Positions 1 through 11,423 of a DNA stretch of 64,000 nt are shown here, in pieces. The notes under the pieces are model-generated. The model had not been told where the DNA came from. It saw only the letters and a program-made list of their open reading frames with translations, and searched no databases. The position numbers were made by a program, and so were the translations under genes. Every line of letters starts with the position of its first letter. Positions within the stretch are counted from its first letter, which is position 1. The stretch lies in the NCBI RefSeq assembly GCF_042453785.1, contig NC_091673.1, positions 7,337,001 to 7,401,000 of the forward strand, in the 5' to 3' direction. Source of the stretch: Malus domestica (taxonomy: Eukaryota; Streptophyta; Magnoliopsida; Rosales; Rosaceae).

Positions 1-204
1 TTTGATTGAAACCTTGTTGGTTTTTAATTTTTGATCGAGGTCCCTGAAATTAAAGTGATAATTTATTTCTATGTACGTTACTATAATTTTTTAAATTAAA
101 AATTAAAAATTTTAGTTGTTTATATAAATGAGATTTTAAATAAAAAAACCATAATTTGTGGGATTAAAAATATTAAAATAATATATATATATATATATAT
201 ATAT

Positions 205-705
205 ATTTAAACATGGGTACATTTATCAAAATTAACCAAAAAAATTATTGTATCAAAACATGGGTACATTCTTCAAAATCACAAAAAAAAGAAGAAGATA
301 TTAGGCTTAATAACATTAGTAAAAATTAAACTTGACATGAATACATTTTAAAATCAAAGAAAAAAGAATGTACCCATATAAGTTTAAAAATGGATTAGAA
401 AAAAATTGAATAGATTTTATATAAAAAAAAAGGTACTTTTTTACATATAACATATTGGTATATTTAAGAATGAGTACATCTTAAGATTAAAAAGGTTTAC
501 ATGAATGGGTACATATTATTAGCATGGATACATTTAGCAAAATAAAAAGTACAAATACAAAAAAATATATGGGTACAAATACAAATAAACTTTAAAAAAT
601 ATGGGCACAAAAAGAAATTAATATATGGGTACAAATTAAAACTGAAAAGAAAATTGGTACAAGTTAAAAAAGAAATACAAATTAAAAATGGGTACAAATT
701 AAAAC
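205..705. repeat. AT-rich block with a recurring GGGTACA motif
   Basis: An AT-rich tract holds about ten loosely spaced copies of ATGGGTACA(A/T) between about 213 and 700, for example near 213, 260, 503, 569, 626 and 687, with one inverted copy near 368. An (AT)n microsatellite of about 25 bp sits just before it at 181-205. The small minus-strand reading frame here is only a translation of the repeat. Bases 1-180 and 706-1210 are AT-rich and hold nothing recognisable apart from the promoter side of the next gene. Confidence 0.55.
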
Positions 706-1210
706 TAAAAATATATGATAAAAAATTTAGTCATAAATATAAATATACTAATTGTAACATTTTTAACATTAAATGAATATATTTAGGAAAAAAAATATTA
801 TTGAAATAATTAATGATGTTATTAATACCCAAGGGGACCTTGATCAAAATTTGAAAATGATTAGGATTTTAATCAATGGAGTAGTAAAAGGAAGGATGAG
901 AACCTAATTTTTTTTTTTTTAAATTATTGGAATACATTTCTTGTTAAATTTCTTGTTTAGCCGTTTAGATTGTTAACAGTTTTTGGCTTTGTTCACAACA
1001 TTAGTTACAATTTACCCTTTTAAAAAGACTAGTTGACCTTAGGAAACAAATACGATTGTAGCGAATACATCTCCTTCCTTTTTGTTGGTTGGAAACTTGG
1101 AAAATAGGAGGAAGAAGACACCAAGATAGAAGAGAACTGACGGAGGTTTTTAGAGAGAGAACCAGATAGAGAGAAAGTACAGGAAACTGATCAAGCACAG
1201 ATAATATAAC

Positions 1211-2023
1211 ATGAAGAACAACACTCCGACTTTCAAATACTTGCTCCTCTCTCTCCTCCTCACTCTTCCTATTCTCCTTCTCGTCCTCCGTCTCCAACCC
1301 CACAACCTCTACTGGACCACCGCCGCCGCCACACACGATATCACCCTCCCGGCTATACAAGCCGAATCCCAACAAGAAACAGAAACCAACAACACATCTA
1401 CCAAAGACATCCGAATCCGACCAGGCTACACCTCCTACGAAGCATACCTCGAGCGGCAGGTCAACAAAACCAACAACCCTAGGCTCCGCCAGTTATGGAC
1501 TACCCGCGACTGGGACCGCAAAATCCAAGTCTTCTCTCAAGTCTTCCAACAAATGAAGCTCCAGAACCTCCTCACCGACGACTCCAAGGCCCTATGCATC
1601 GGGGCCAGAGTCGGCCAGGAGGTTGAGGCCTTAAAGCGAGTCGGGGTGTCCGACTCGATTGGCATCGACCTTGTACCCTTCCCTCCGCTCGTGGTCAAGG
1701 GAGACTTCCACAACCAGCCGTTCGGCAAAGACATCTTCGACTTCGAGTTCTCGAACGTATTCGACCACGCGCTGTACCCGCGGAAGTTCGTTGCGGAGAT
1801 CGAACGGACGTTGAGGCCCGGCGGGGTCTGCGTTTTACACGTGGCGATCGCGCGGCGGACAGATAAGTACTCAGCGAATGATCTGTATAGTGTGAAGCCG
1901 TTGGTGGCGATGTTTCGGAGAAGCGAGTTGGTTCATGTCAAGGAGGTTGACGGTTTTGGGGCCAACACGGAGGTGGTTTTTCGGAAACGGCAAAACGGTA
2001 GCCCATCCAACGGCCCTGATTGA
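1211..2023 (+). CDS. Membrane-anchored SAM-dependent methyltransferase-like protein (type 11), intronless
   Basis: One open frame of 270 aa. Residues about 9-29 are a hydrophobic leucine-rich segment after a short basic N-terminus, predicting a signal anchor, followed by a Thr/Asn-rich linker. The C-terminal half is a class I methyltransferase-like fold: a degenerate SAM loop (ALCIGARVGQEV), an acidic strand end (SIGIDLVP), a motif IV-like FDFEFSNVFDHALYP, and the post-motif RTLRPGGVCVLHV. This matches the plant family annotated as S-adenosyl-methionine-dependent methyltransferase superfamily with one N-terminal membrane segment; no substrate is established from sequence. The usual GxGxG is altered (GARVG), so activity is uncertain. 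The CT-rich, GC-rich 5' half and lack of introns are typical of plant single-exon genes. The start is the first ATG, after a leader with in-frame stops. The gene is complete and undamaged. Confidence 0.85.
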   Translation: MKNNTPTFKYLLLSLLLTLPILLLVLRLQPHNLYWTTAAATHDITLPAIQAESQQETETNNTSTKDIRIRPGYTSYEAYLERQVNKTNNPRLRQLWTTRDWDRKIQVFSQVFQQMKLQNLLTDDSKALCIGARVGQEVEALKRVGVSDSIGIDLVPFPPLVVKGDFHNQPFGKDIFDFEFSNVFDHALYPRKFVAEIERTLRPGGVCVLHVAIARRTDKYSANDLYSVKPLVAMFRRSELVHVKEVDGFGANTEVVFRKRQNGSPSNGPD

Positions 2024-2341
2024 TTGATTGAACCCCAATTGTCACTCTCTGCAAATACGTGCAACATATTTTCTTGTTTAATGGGAAAAAATTATTCAAA
2101 TCATGTAATTATTTGTGTATATGCATGCTTCCTTGAGTAATGATTTCCATCTAATCTCTATTTAGACAAACATAATCTTTCTTCACGTTCCCAGTTTATC
2201 ATTTTATCTCGTTTTATACGATAAATTGAGAATGTGAATATAAATAGTTTCATTCTATCTTTTTCCGACGGTTTTTGTTTAGTTATATATACTTTTTGGG
2301 ATATATGATTGTTTCTTCTTCTCTCCACACCTTATTTATTT

Positions 2342-3210
2342 TGTTGAAAAATTAGTTATTTATTTTGTTATTTTGTTGGAAAATTGGTTATTTATTTTAT
2401 CCATTTGAATTCGGGTTTCTATAAATATAGCTTATAGTATAGAATGTAGCCTCAAGAGTTATGTAACCATCTAATCGATTTGTAGTCTTTTTTTTGTTTC
2501 ACTTAATAAAGTTTATATTTCATTTGTCTTGTCGATTTGTAGTCTTCTCTTTTGTTTTAATTAATTGAGGGATATGTGAAAATTAAAAATTGGTGTATGG
2601 ATAACACTACTCAAAAAAAAAAAAAAAAAGGAAAAGAAAAAAAGAATAAAAAAGGAAAAAGAAAAGAAATTGAACTGATGGTTGTTTTGGGCCTATATGT
2701 TGTTGGGCCACTTGCTGGTTTTGTGGCCCACATTTGGTGATTTGTGAATGGTTTTTGTTGTTGGCCTTGCATTGGAAAATTTGACCACTACAATGGTTGT
2801 TCGAGTGCTTAAATTGGTGACCATTTGAATGACGTTGTGTAAATGGGGAAGAATTGGATCATTTGTTTGTTTGTTGTTGCAGTTAAGATATAGGAATCTT
2901 GTTCGTTTATTGACAGGTCTTATCTCTTGTCTGCTGAATCTCTTGTTTGTTTATTGACGGGTCTTATCTCTTGTCTTATCTCTTATCTCTTGACGGGGGT
3001 GTTGGAAAATTAGTTATTTATTTTATTGTTTGGTTTTGGGCCTAGCCTATTTAAATAAGGGTTTCTATAAATATAGCTTGTAATGTCGAATGAGAATCAA
3101 ATTAGTCAAAATGTAACCTTACAGGGTACATAGCCATGCCATTAATGTCTTTTCTTTTGTTTTAATTAATAAAATTTATATTTCGTTTCTTCGTGATAAT
3201 CAACTTATTT
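2342..3210 (+). mobile_element. Short non-autonomous LTR element (TRIM-like), imperfect
   Basis: Two related direct copies begin TGTTGAAAAATTAG (2342) and TGTTGGAAAATTAG (3000), and both continue through a TTTCTATAAATATAGCTT promoter-like stretch and end in AATAAA-GTTTATATTTC-type sequence. Just before the second copy is a purine run (TTGACGGGGG) that would serve as the polypurine tract; the TRIM at 26911 uses the same GACGGGGG. The spacer (about 2560-2999) has a poly-A run and no coding frame. The first copy has an internal duplication, so outer borders and target duplication are unclear. Bases 2024-2341 hold only the methyltransferase 3' UTR, and 3211-3628 show nothing recognisable. Confidence 0.45.
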
Positions 3211-3628
3211 TTATCTCTTTATTCTTCATTTATATATACGGTGGAAAGGCGAAAATAAACATGGTAAATCACTCCCATTGTTTGGCTACTATTACTTTAA
3301 TATACGTGTTAATAAGTTGTAGATTGTAGCATGTAAATTGTTGAATAGGTCGAATATTGCCATCAAAAACATCAAATTTGTTGTCCAATATGGGTATGTG
3401 AATGATGAGATAGATTGATCACGTTATGCTTGGAGTATTTGGATTTTTAAGCCTAGGAAGCATAAAACTTGGAGGTTGATTTGGACCCTTCCTGATTCAT
3501 GATAAAACTGCTGCACACATACAGCTGAAAGGGTTCGAAAAGAGGAGAGACAAAATGCGTAAAAGTCGAAAACAAAATAATCTCAAGGACTTGGAGAGAA
3601 TTTGAAAACCTCGACGACAGTTCAATGA

Positions 3629-6600
3629 CTATGATATAGGCTGGCTGTCGGGAACGAATTCAACGCGCTCGCTGTCCTCTTCCAGTTGTGACTGAGACGC
3701 CGTAAGTTTCGCCTTCTTGAATGTGCTTGAACTTTTAGCCAATTCATCCCAATTCATGTCCTTCATGCCGGAAGTGCTGCTCCACAATGAAACAATAAAC
3801 GAAAGGCTCAGATATCGACGAGGACGAACATTTCAGTATAAAAGTAACAGTGCTCCGTGGTTCTTAGCAAACATTAATCCCCGTTACATTCCCTTTTAGT
3901 TTCTTGAAAAGAAAAAACAAATCTTCTTATGGAAACAGAACAAGAGAATTAAGTGAAAGGTACTAAGTTGTTAGGGGAATGGTTGCTAACAAACTTACCA
4001 TGATTTTATGACGCTTCTCCCACCAGCCCTTCCTGTGGAAAATGCAGAGTATCAGATAACGAAATCATGAAAACTGCGGTGGGTGTAAATATCCAAGACA
4101 TGAATTCTTCTTCAACTTACCGCCTCTTGGCGTGTTCATATCTGCATTGCTTTCCCCATCTGAGTAGCCAGATGACGAATAATCTGATGGAGTTTGGGTG
4201 CTGGCTTTTGAAAGTTCTTTATCTTCATCTTCAGAACTCCCACTACTGTCGTCATCCATGAAAATTTTCCTTGGTGTAGTTGAGCTCTTCCTCTTTTCTG
4301 GGCTGTTTACAACTTCCCCATAATCAATACCATAAGGTTTCCCACCGGCCACACGATTTCGGTTGACACCTGATTGACGCTTGTTATCCATTTTATTTTG
4401 GTGAGGTTTACTGTTTGATTTGTCCAATTTAGAATTCAATATAGCTGAAGAATCATTTTTTTTCCCCGTACGAATATCGGTCCCAGAAACTTTGGCACCA
4501 CTGTGCTTTCCAGCTGCTTGAGAAATGGAATTCATCTTATCAGACTTGTCAGGTGTTGGGGTTTTGGTCCCAGTTTTAGGAACTTTCTTCGAACCCTTCT
4601 TTTGAGGGTGAGGCATAAGGTCGTCACCCCTGGATGATGATCCTTGCGGTTGTATGGAGCTAGCGTTGCCAGCTTCAGACCTTCCATCAATCCCTTGGTT
4701 CTCATTAGACTTGAGCGAACTATGCAGATCAGGCGAAGGAACACTTTGCACATCAAGCTTTTTTCGCTTCTTTTTTGTCTTATCATCTGTTATGTTTGTT
4801 CTAGTCACCTCGGTGTGCACTTCTCCAGAGACAGAAACTTCATGCTGGCCCAGGCTAGGCATCTGATGCTTGTCAAAGTTGACCTTATTGCCTTCACAGG
4901 AAACTTCCGTGTTCTTATCAACCTCATTAGAGCATCCATTAGGGTTACCAGTTGCGCTAGCTTCAAGAGCCCTCCCATCGGAAATGTGTTCTAGTGCATG
5001 AGAATGAACTTTAGTAGGCTCAATACGCTTGGATTTTGACCGAGCAGCGACTGAATCGGTTTCCATGCCATAACCCTCATCAGATTCCAGAGCTTTCCCA
5101 TTTGATTGTTCAATGGGAGTTCCTTTTTCCAACTTATCAGTTGTCGGTGCTGGAACCTGGTGACCAACATTTTGCGCTTCAGCTTGCAAATTTGGGATGT
5201 CTTTTGTCATGGCACTCCTTTTCCTCTTAGATTTCTTTTTGACATTCTGCTCCATACTTTCTTCATTTTCTTGAGGTTTGCCATTTTGCTCCAGGGTCCC
5301 CACCTCACTGTGACCAAGTTTATCAGTTTTCATAACGATATGAGAACCCTCTGTTTCTTTTTCTGATACATCTTTCCCATTTTTCTTAGAAATATTACTT
5401 TCCTCCTCATGAGGTTCATCCAACGAAAGTCCATTCTCAGACCCTTTAAAGTGTTCTGCACCTGATTCAACCGAAGTTTCTCCAATAGAACCCTTGGTTT
5501 TTCTGGTTTTCTTTTTCTTCTTAACGGTGTTATTAGGGGTGTTAATTCCATTCGCATCCAACAACTCAGATGTCACAATTACTTTTGTATCATTCCTATC
5601 TTTCTTACCCTGACCAGGCAACTGTTTCTTTTCAGATTTCACCAATTCAGAATCCTTTCTCTGTAATGATTCTCTCCCCTCTCCAACTCTTTGAGCAGAA
5701 TCAGTTACACCTTCACTGGGAACTTTGAAGACGGGGGGAGGATGGCCGTCCCATTTTTCTTCAGCTGCAACACTTTTGCTTTCCACATTGCCAGCATCGG
5801 CAGTATTATTACCATCTATAAAAAAAATTAAAAAAAAATAAAAAAAGCAGTAATCTTAGACAAAAGGCCCGTTTTTCCATCCAAACTTCAGTTAGAAAGC
5901 AAATAAAAAAAAAATCTATATCTGATCACATATAGAGCAAACAAAACTTACCTAGTGAAGAGGATACTCCAGAATTTTCCCGCAACTCTTGGACAGGAGC
6001 ACAGTGATTTCCCTTCTGAGAGATTCCATTAAGTTTATGTGGCGTTACACCACGTATACCTTGTTCATTATTAGAAGCAACATTGTCTTCTCCACCTGAA
6101 TTTTTATCATTACTTCCTGAAGCAGCAGCAGCAGATGTCTCTTCTATAACATCTCTTCCGGAAAGAGCTGCAGTAACTACTTGATCAAGAGAATTTGGTG
6201 AAATCTTTCTATTTTTCTTCTTCTTTCTGGAACTATTGGTCATCAAATCCGAAGATTCGGCAGTTAAACCACCTAAGATAGAACTTGCATTTTTCTGTTT
6301 GTCCCTCAAAGAGAATTCAGATGCAATCTCTGGCTTGGAGGTCACTTTATCATTTTCTTTCAGTGAATCCTCAAGACGAGATATGTTTGCAAGCTTCCGC
6401 TTGTTCTTTACAGCAGGCTGAGATAGTGAAGCATCGTCCACTTCTGTATCGGAGACCGCAAGACTGCCATGCTTAGATGTATTCTCCCTGCTCTCAATGT
6501 GTTTTCCAAGAACTTCAGTGTGCTTGTATGCAACAGTAGTCCTTCGAATTCCAGAATCTGACCTGTTATCCATACTAGAAGCCAAACTCCTGCAAGGTTC

Positions 6601-8103
6601 TTCAGTAGTGTTTCTGTTTCCAGCCGCCATATCCTGTGAAACATCTTTACTGGTAGTAGTATTCTTTCCAATAGTCACATCACATATAACATCTCTACTC
6701 TGATTGCCTGATGAATTTTCAGGACGTACAATATCTGTCTGTGACTGTTCTTTACCAAATCCAAGAACTGAAACGCTGTCTTCTTTTAACTGCACTGTTT
6801 TTTCATTTCTCTGCTTAGTCTTGCGTTGTCTTTTCTTTTCAGCAGGAAAAGCTTTTTCCGAAGAGACGTTGCATTGGACATCACTTTCTTTCCTTGAACC
6901 ATCTTCCTTGCATTCTTGTGTTTTGGGAACTATGTATCCCTTGCTATGTAAGCTGTGGTCCTCCTGTATTTCAGGTTCCAGACGATTGGTTGTCTCATGA
7001 AATGAAATTGTGCAATGATCATTATCAGAACTCTTGAACCTTATATCCAATTGTTTTGAAGTTTCTCCAGCAAAATCAACTGAACCATTCTGGTCGCCAG
7101 TAGTAACTTTCTCCTCTGCACGTTTTCTCCCCTCAAGTAGCAAAGGCCTTGAATCATTAAAATTGGACAATCTTTTCCCCGCAACACCTTTAGCATCGGC
7201 AGAAACAAACCAATTCATCTTGACCCTGAAAGCATTTCTAACAACCATGGAATCTGATAGGTGATAAAAGAATCCTTTGCGTTTTACCTACCAGGCATAC
7301 AAGTAATCCTCAATACCAAACGCAATATTTCAGCGAAAGTAAATTAACAGTTCACTAAGAAAAAAAACAAACCTTTAGAGCTTCAACCTCGATTCTCCCC
7401 ATGCTATTAAAGCACAATAGATGTTCATGTTCTATTTTCCCTGCAGAGCGAAGGCATTCACACAATCATTCACAGTACATAAAAATCGAAAATTCGAGTA
7501 TTCATGGTAAAAAAAAGTGGAAGATGATAACTAATGGAACAACGTAGATGTTAAGTGAATCACATCAATGACCATAAACACCAAACTCCTTCAATCATAC
7601 GAAAAATAGTGCTATAAAAGTATCTTCCTATAGATTTCTAAGATCACTTTTTTCTTTTATACAAGCAATATTACGCGATGGGGGGTTTGCACTCATGACC
7701 TTATTTGCAAGATAAAGGCTCTAAACCACTCGAGCTACAAGCCACCTTGCGATTTCTAAGACTCTTAAAACCCGAAAACAAAGCATTCAATTGGGTATTT
7801 GAAGCTGAACAAAATGTAAATGCATAAACATTAACACCTAATGTTTCCAATTTGGTAATAATTATTCAAAGCAGCATTCTTTACCCAGAAAAAGAACAAA
7901 AGCGATTAAATTTTTTGAATGGGAGCTAAAAAACAGTATCAGACTAAATTCTGAAAGAGAAGGGATGGGATAATATTACTTTTGAGTGCGGAAACGGTGG
8001 CGTTGGGGTCGACGGCGACGGCGAGGTGGGTGCCGAGGCTGGTGTCGACGAACACCGTGGCCTCCACCGCATCGGAGACCAAACTCGAGTTCTGCTTCCC
8101 CAT
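3629..8103 (-). CDS. Lysine/serine-rich, probably nuclear protein with a conserved N-terminal domain
   Basis: Six exons join in frame: 7980-8103, 7373-7440, 5952-7287, 4121-5815, 3999-4032 and 3629-3776. Each intron is GT-AG, and the 3405-bp sum gives 1134 aa. The first 90 or so residues are ordered: MGKQNSSLVSDAVEATVFVD, then GTHLAVAVDPNATVSALKRK, a short helix and a GFFYHLSDSMVVR strand. This resembles a beta-grasp, ubiquitin-like layout, which is inference. The long middle (two large exons) is low complexity, rich in Lys, Ser, Glu and Asn, with many basic clusters such as KKKKKTRKTK and KKKSKRKR that look like nuclear or nucleolar localisation signals. The C-terminus becomes Ser/Asp-rich (DDDSSGSSEDEDKE) and ends in a conserved-looking tail (WDELAKSS, FVPDSQPIS). 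I do not recognise an experimentally named family; plant databases usually call such proteins dentin-sialophosphoprotein-like. No damage was seen. Confidence 0.82.
7655..7745 (-). repeat. Possible tRNA-derived SINE fragment in intron 1
   Basis: Inside the first intron of the Lys-rich gene, the minus strand reads like a pol III internal promoter: GGCTTGTAGCTCGAGTGG resembles an A box, and GGTCATGAGTGCAAACC lies at B-box spacing. A similar diverged stretch is at about 12407-12475. No poly-A tail or target duplication was resolved. It could be chance or a degenerate tRNA relic. Confidence 0.3.
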
Positions 8104-8671
8104 GGGTTTTGACCCAGTAACTTCCTAAGAGTTAAAATTTGAAAACGCAGGAAACCCACATACCAGTTCGTCTACAGAGGTATTTCAATGGCGGCAACAG
8201 AAGGTCTGTACTCGGTGCAAGTTCTGGGGTAAATAAGGTGCGCTCAAGGTGTATCCAAAGGGCGGGTATACGTGACGGGCCTGAAACAGTGGGCTTCAAG
8301 CCCAAAATGGAGAAAAGGATATAGGCCGAATTCTTTAGTAACACTTTCCTTCAATTGTGGGCTTAACTTACTTCCTTTTCTATTTTTTTCTCATTGTCAA
8401 AATAAAATGGAGAATAACAAAGAGAAATTAGTAAATTTTTTTTTTCTTTTGAGTTTATGCCTCGTCGTCTAAAAAAAAAAAAAAAAAATCCCGTCATGGA
8501 GGATACGAGTCTAATAAATAATACTAAAATTACGAGTAACGTATAACATGTTCATCGTTATATGGCGTTTCAATCCAGTAACAGTGATATACGAAGACGT
8601 AGATGATATTATATTATTAGACCGGAACGTCACTGTAAGAGTAAATATGTCCCATATAAGTCCCACCAACG

Positions 8672-8952
8672 GGAAGAGGATCCTCTCCGGATCCTCCTTT
8701 TGTTCTCTGCATTTTTTCTTCTGCTTCCTCGTCTCCTTCAGCTCTTCTTGTTCAATAATCCTTTCTTCTTCAATTCTGAGTCTTCTTCTTCACTTTTGTT
8801 TGTTTTCAAGAAATTTCATAACCACGAGTCGTCGTCGACGACTATTACGACGTTGCCGAAAACTAGCTCCGGGAAGGCCACGACGCCGACTCGAGAAGGC
8901 ACTACGCCAACTCGGCCTTTAAAGAAGAAGGATCCGGAGAGGATCCTCTTCC
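8672..8952. mobile_element. Mutator-like MITE with 9-bp target duplication
   Basis: A 281-bp element bounded by perfect 23-bp terminal inverted repeats starting GGAAGAGGATCCTCTCC. It is flanked by the 9-bp direct repeat CCACCAACG (8663-8671 and 8953-8961). The 9-bp duplication is the hallmark of Mutator-superfamily insertions. The interior is CT-rich and has no transposase. A relative is at 43342-43549. The rest of 8104-8662 is the 5' flank of the Lys-rich gene with a poly-A run at about 8471, and 8962-9224 is ordinary flank of KCR1. Confidence 0.8.
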
Positions 8953-9224
8953 CCACCAACGCACAAGTTAACTTTTCAACTTGGGCAAGCCTATAGTTAG
9001 TAAAACACGGGACGGGCAGTGCTTCAATTAATTTGTTCACGTCAGTCGGATTGAATTAAAAATGGATCCTCAGTGTGGCTATATCACTAGAGAGCAGTTG
9101 AAGCATTAACAAGAATAAATAGGGCCAAGTGAAACAATATCTTCTTTTTGTAAACATCTCCAGACAACAAAGACCATGGAAATTCAAAACATACAACAGA
9201 AGTAAAATCCAAGCATTGCATCAT

Positions 9225-11423
9225 CTATTCCTGCTTCCGGGAAGAATCTTTCAGTTGTCCCCTCTTTCGAATCCGCTGGCAGAATCTCAGACGCCATGCG
9301 TCAACAACAGACTCCGGCAATGAGCATGCCAGACCCCAGAGTAGAGTGTGCGGCCAGTAAGGAGTGCAACGAGGCTCGTAGCCTATCCAGCGCAAAGCTG
9401 CCCGGGCATAACCGTCTGTTGATGGTACAAAGAAGGAAGACCTCCTGATAGATGCCATCTTTGTTGCCACGTACAGTGGAACCTGCAAACAGAAACTTCT
9501 TTAGTTTTTATAATCTAAACAACTCAAAGCAAAGTAAATACGAACAATCATCCCTAGTGGCAAGCATCCATTGCCCAAAAGATTAGTTGCCAAACTACGG
9601 CAGTATGCATAGAGGGTCAAGACATAAGGCTCTGCTCGGCGTTCATTTCCGAGCAGAGCATTATGAGGGCATGAAGCATGAAATGTTCTCGCAGACGCCA
9701 TACAGTCTAGGAAACGTTTAATTGCCATTTCCTAACCCAACATACCACTAAACCACAAAGCTCATGGTTAAAATCAGAAATCTGGCAGGGTAGATTTCAA
9801 AAGAAGATAATCAGGCCGGAAGCATGGAGCACAGGACTCATTTCAGCTATATCTCGACATTTGGAGGTTAGATATATAATACACTCGAGCTACTGACATC
9901 CTCACTGCATGCCTTTCACATTGAGAAATCTTCAATTTCCATTCCAATTTGCACCGATCGGTCCAATTCTAATTTGTGTTGACATCAGTTTGAGTGCCAA
10001 TCACATCTGGATGATAGTTTTTACATTTCCTTTATATACACAAACCTGAGATACTATGAGATAATCCATGGCGTTCATTGTGATGTACCCGTGGACTCTT
10101 AAACCAGATAACGATCTGAAGCTATTTAAACATCAACAGAACTACCATGGGATATGCAGCATGGGAAAGATTCTGATATTTTCAAAGAAAATTGTGAAGT
10201 CCATGCGAGGATGAAGAAAAACTTTGGCAAGAAAGAGCCACTTTGTATTTCACCGAATAAAGATGTCCACTTTGTGCAACAACACATGACACAACACCGC
10301 ACTTTTCTATAGGTTGACTTTTTAATCATTTGAGAGTTGCTCAATTAAGCTTCAATTATTTACAATTTACATAATATCAAATTGTGGAGCAAATCAATAT
10401 TTCTTATTTGCCAAACAAATCGTGGATCAATTGCCTCGAAAACTTTACTAGGGGAGCTAGTTAGCATCTCCCATTATATAAAAAAATTAAAAATTGATAA
10501 ATAAAAACTCACAGAAACAGTACCTGGCATTGCACGTCAATCCCACTTTTCTTGTATTCCACATGGAGGCACCTAGAGAACTGATCGATGTACCTGAAAA
10601 CAATCACCTGAACAATAAGCGCATGTGGATCCAAGAAGAGAAACAACAATCTGTGTAACACCGCGAAGGAGTGGGCTAGTTGTTCAAGTTGGTCAAGAGC
10701 CCGAACTCCGAGTTTCATTCTCCCTCCTCCAATATGGCATGTATTAATTAAAAAATAAGTAGAACAATAGGTGCAAAATACTCACGCTTTTGTAGCTGCA
10801 TAAACAGCATACAAGGGATCCGAGGGGATCACAATAGCAGCACCCGACCCAATGTTTACAATAGCACCTTTCTTCCTCTCCACCATGCCGGGCAAAACAG
10901 CCTGAGTAACCTTCGTAGTGCCTTCGACATTAACCTTAATCAAGTTCCTCAGCAGCTCCGAATCCACCTCATGAAAGAACCGAGCATACGGGTACGAAAT
11001 CCCAACGTTGTTAATCAAAAGTCCCACATCCAACCCTTCAATAGTCTCCCGAATGCGCCTGACGCCGTCGTCGAGGTCGCCGGTGAAGTCGACCACGACG
11101 GTCTTGATCTGGGTTTTGCCGTACTTGGCCAGGACAGCGTCGGACACGTCCTTGAGCTTGTCCGGATTCCGACCGACCAGGATCAGATTGAGCCCCGTCC
11201 GAGCCAGTTGGAAGGCGAAGGCCTTGCCAATGCCGTCGGTGGGTCCCGTGACGAGGGCCCAAGATCCGTACTTTTTGAGATTCTTGGCGGGTCTGAGGAA
11301 ATTGACGTAGACCCATTGGAGGAGAGAGAGGGAGAGTTTGAGGAGAGAGAAAGAGCCGATAATGAAGAGCACAAGAACCCAGAAAGGCTGAGCCTTGAGG
11401 TGCTCGAGTAAGCAGAAACCCAT
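9225..11423 (-). CDS. KCR1: Very-long-chain 3-oxoacyl-CoA reductase (KCR1)
   Basis: Three exons, 10786-11423, 10524-10593 and 9225-9482, join in frame to 966 bp (321 aa, the family length). The enzyme is the NADPH-dependent 3-ketoacyl-CoA reductase of the ER fatty-acid elongase, making very-long-chain acyl chains for waxes, suberin, sphingolipids and seed oil. Visible features are a hydrophobic N-terminal anchor (about 12-42), the cofactor loop TGPTDGIG (59-66), NNVG (138-141), the catalytic Ser near 193 and the YAATK pair (Tyr208, Lys212). The C-terminal part has the family segment [15 protein letters not shown]. The chosen start MGFCLLEH matches the family start; in-frame codons run further upstream (to 11627) but the extension lacks similarity. 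Intron 2 is about 1 kb and gene-free. This is the most conserved copy of the local KCR array and shows no lesions. Confidence 0.95.

Noticed and set aside
497-697. 66-aa minus-strand open frame
   Set aside because: It is a translation of the AT-rich GGGTACA repeat (Phe/Tyr/Ile/Cys-rich), with no promoter, similarity or codon bias.
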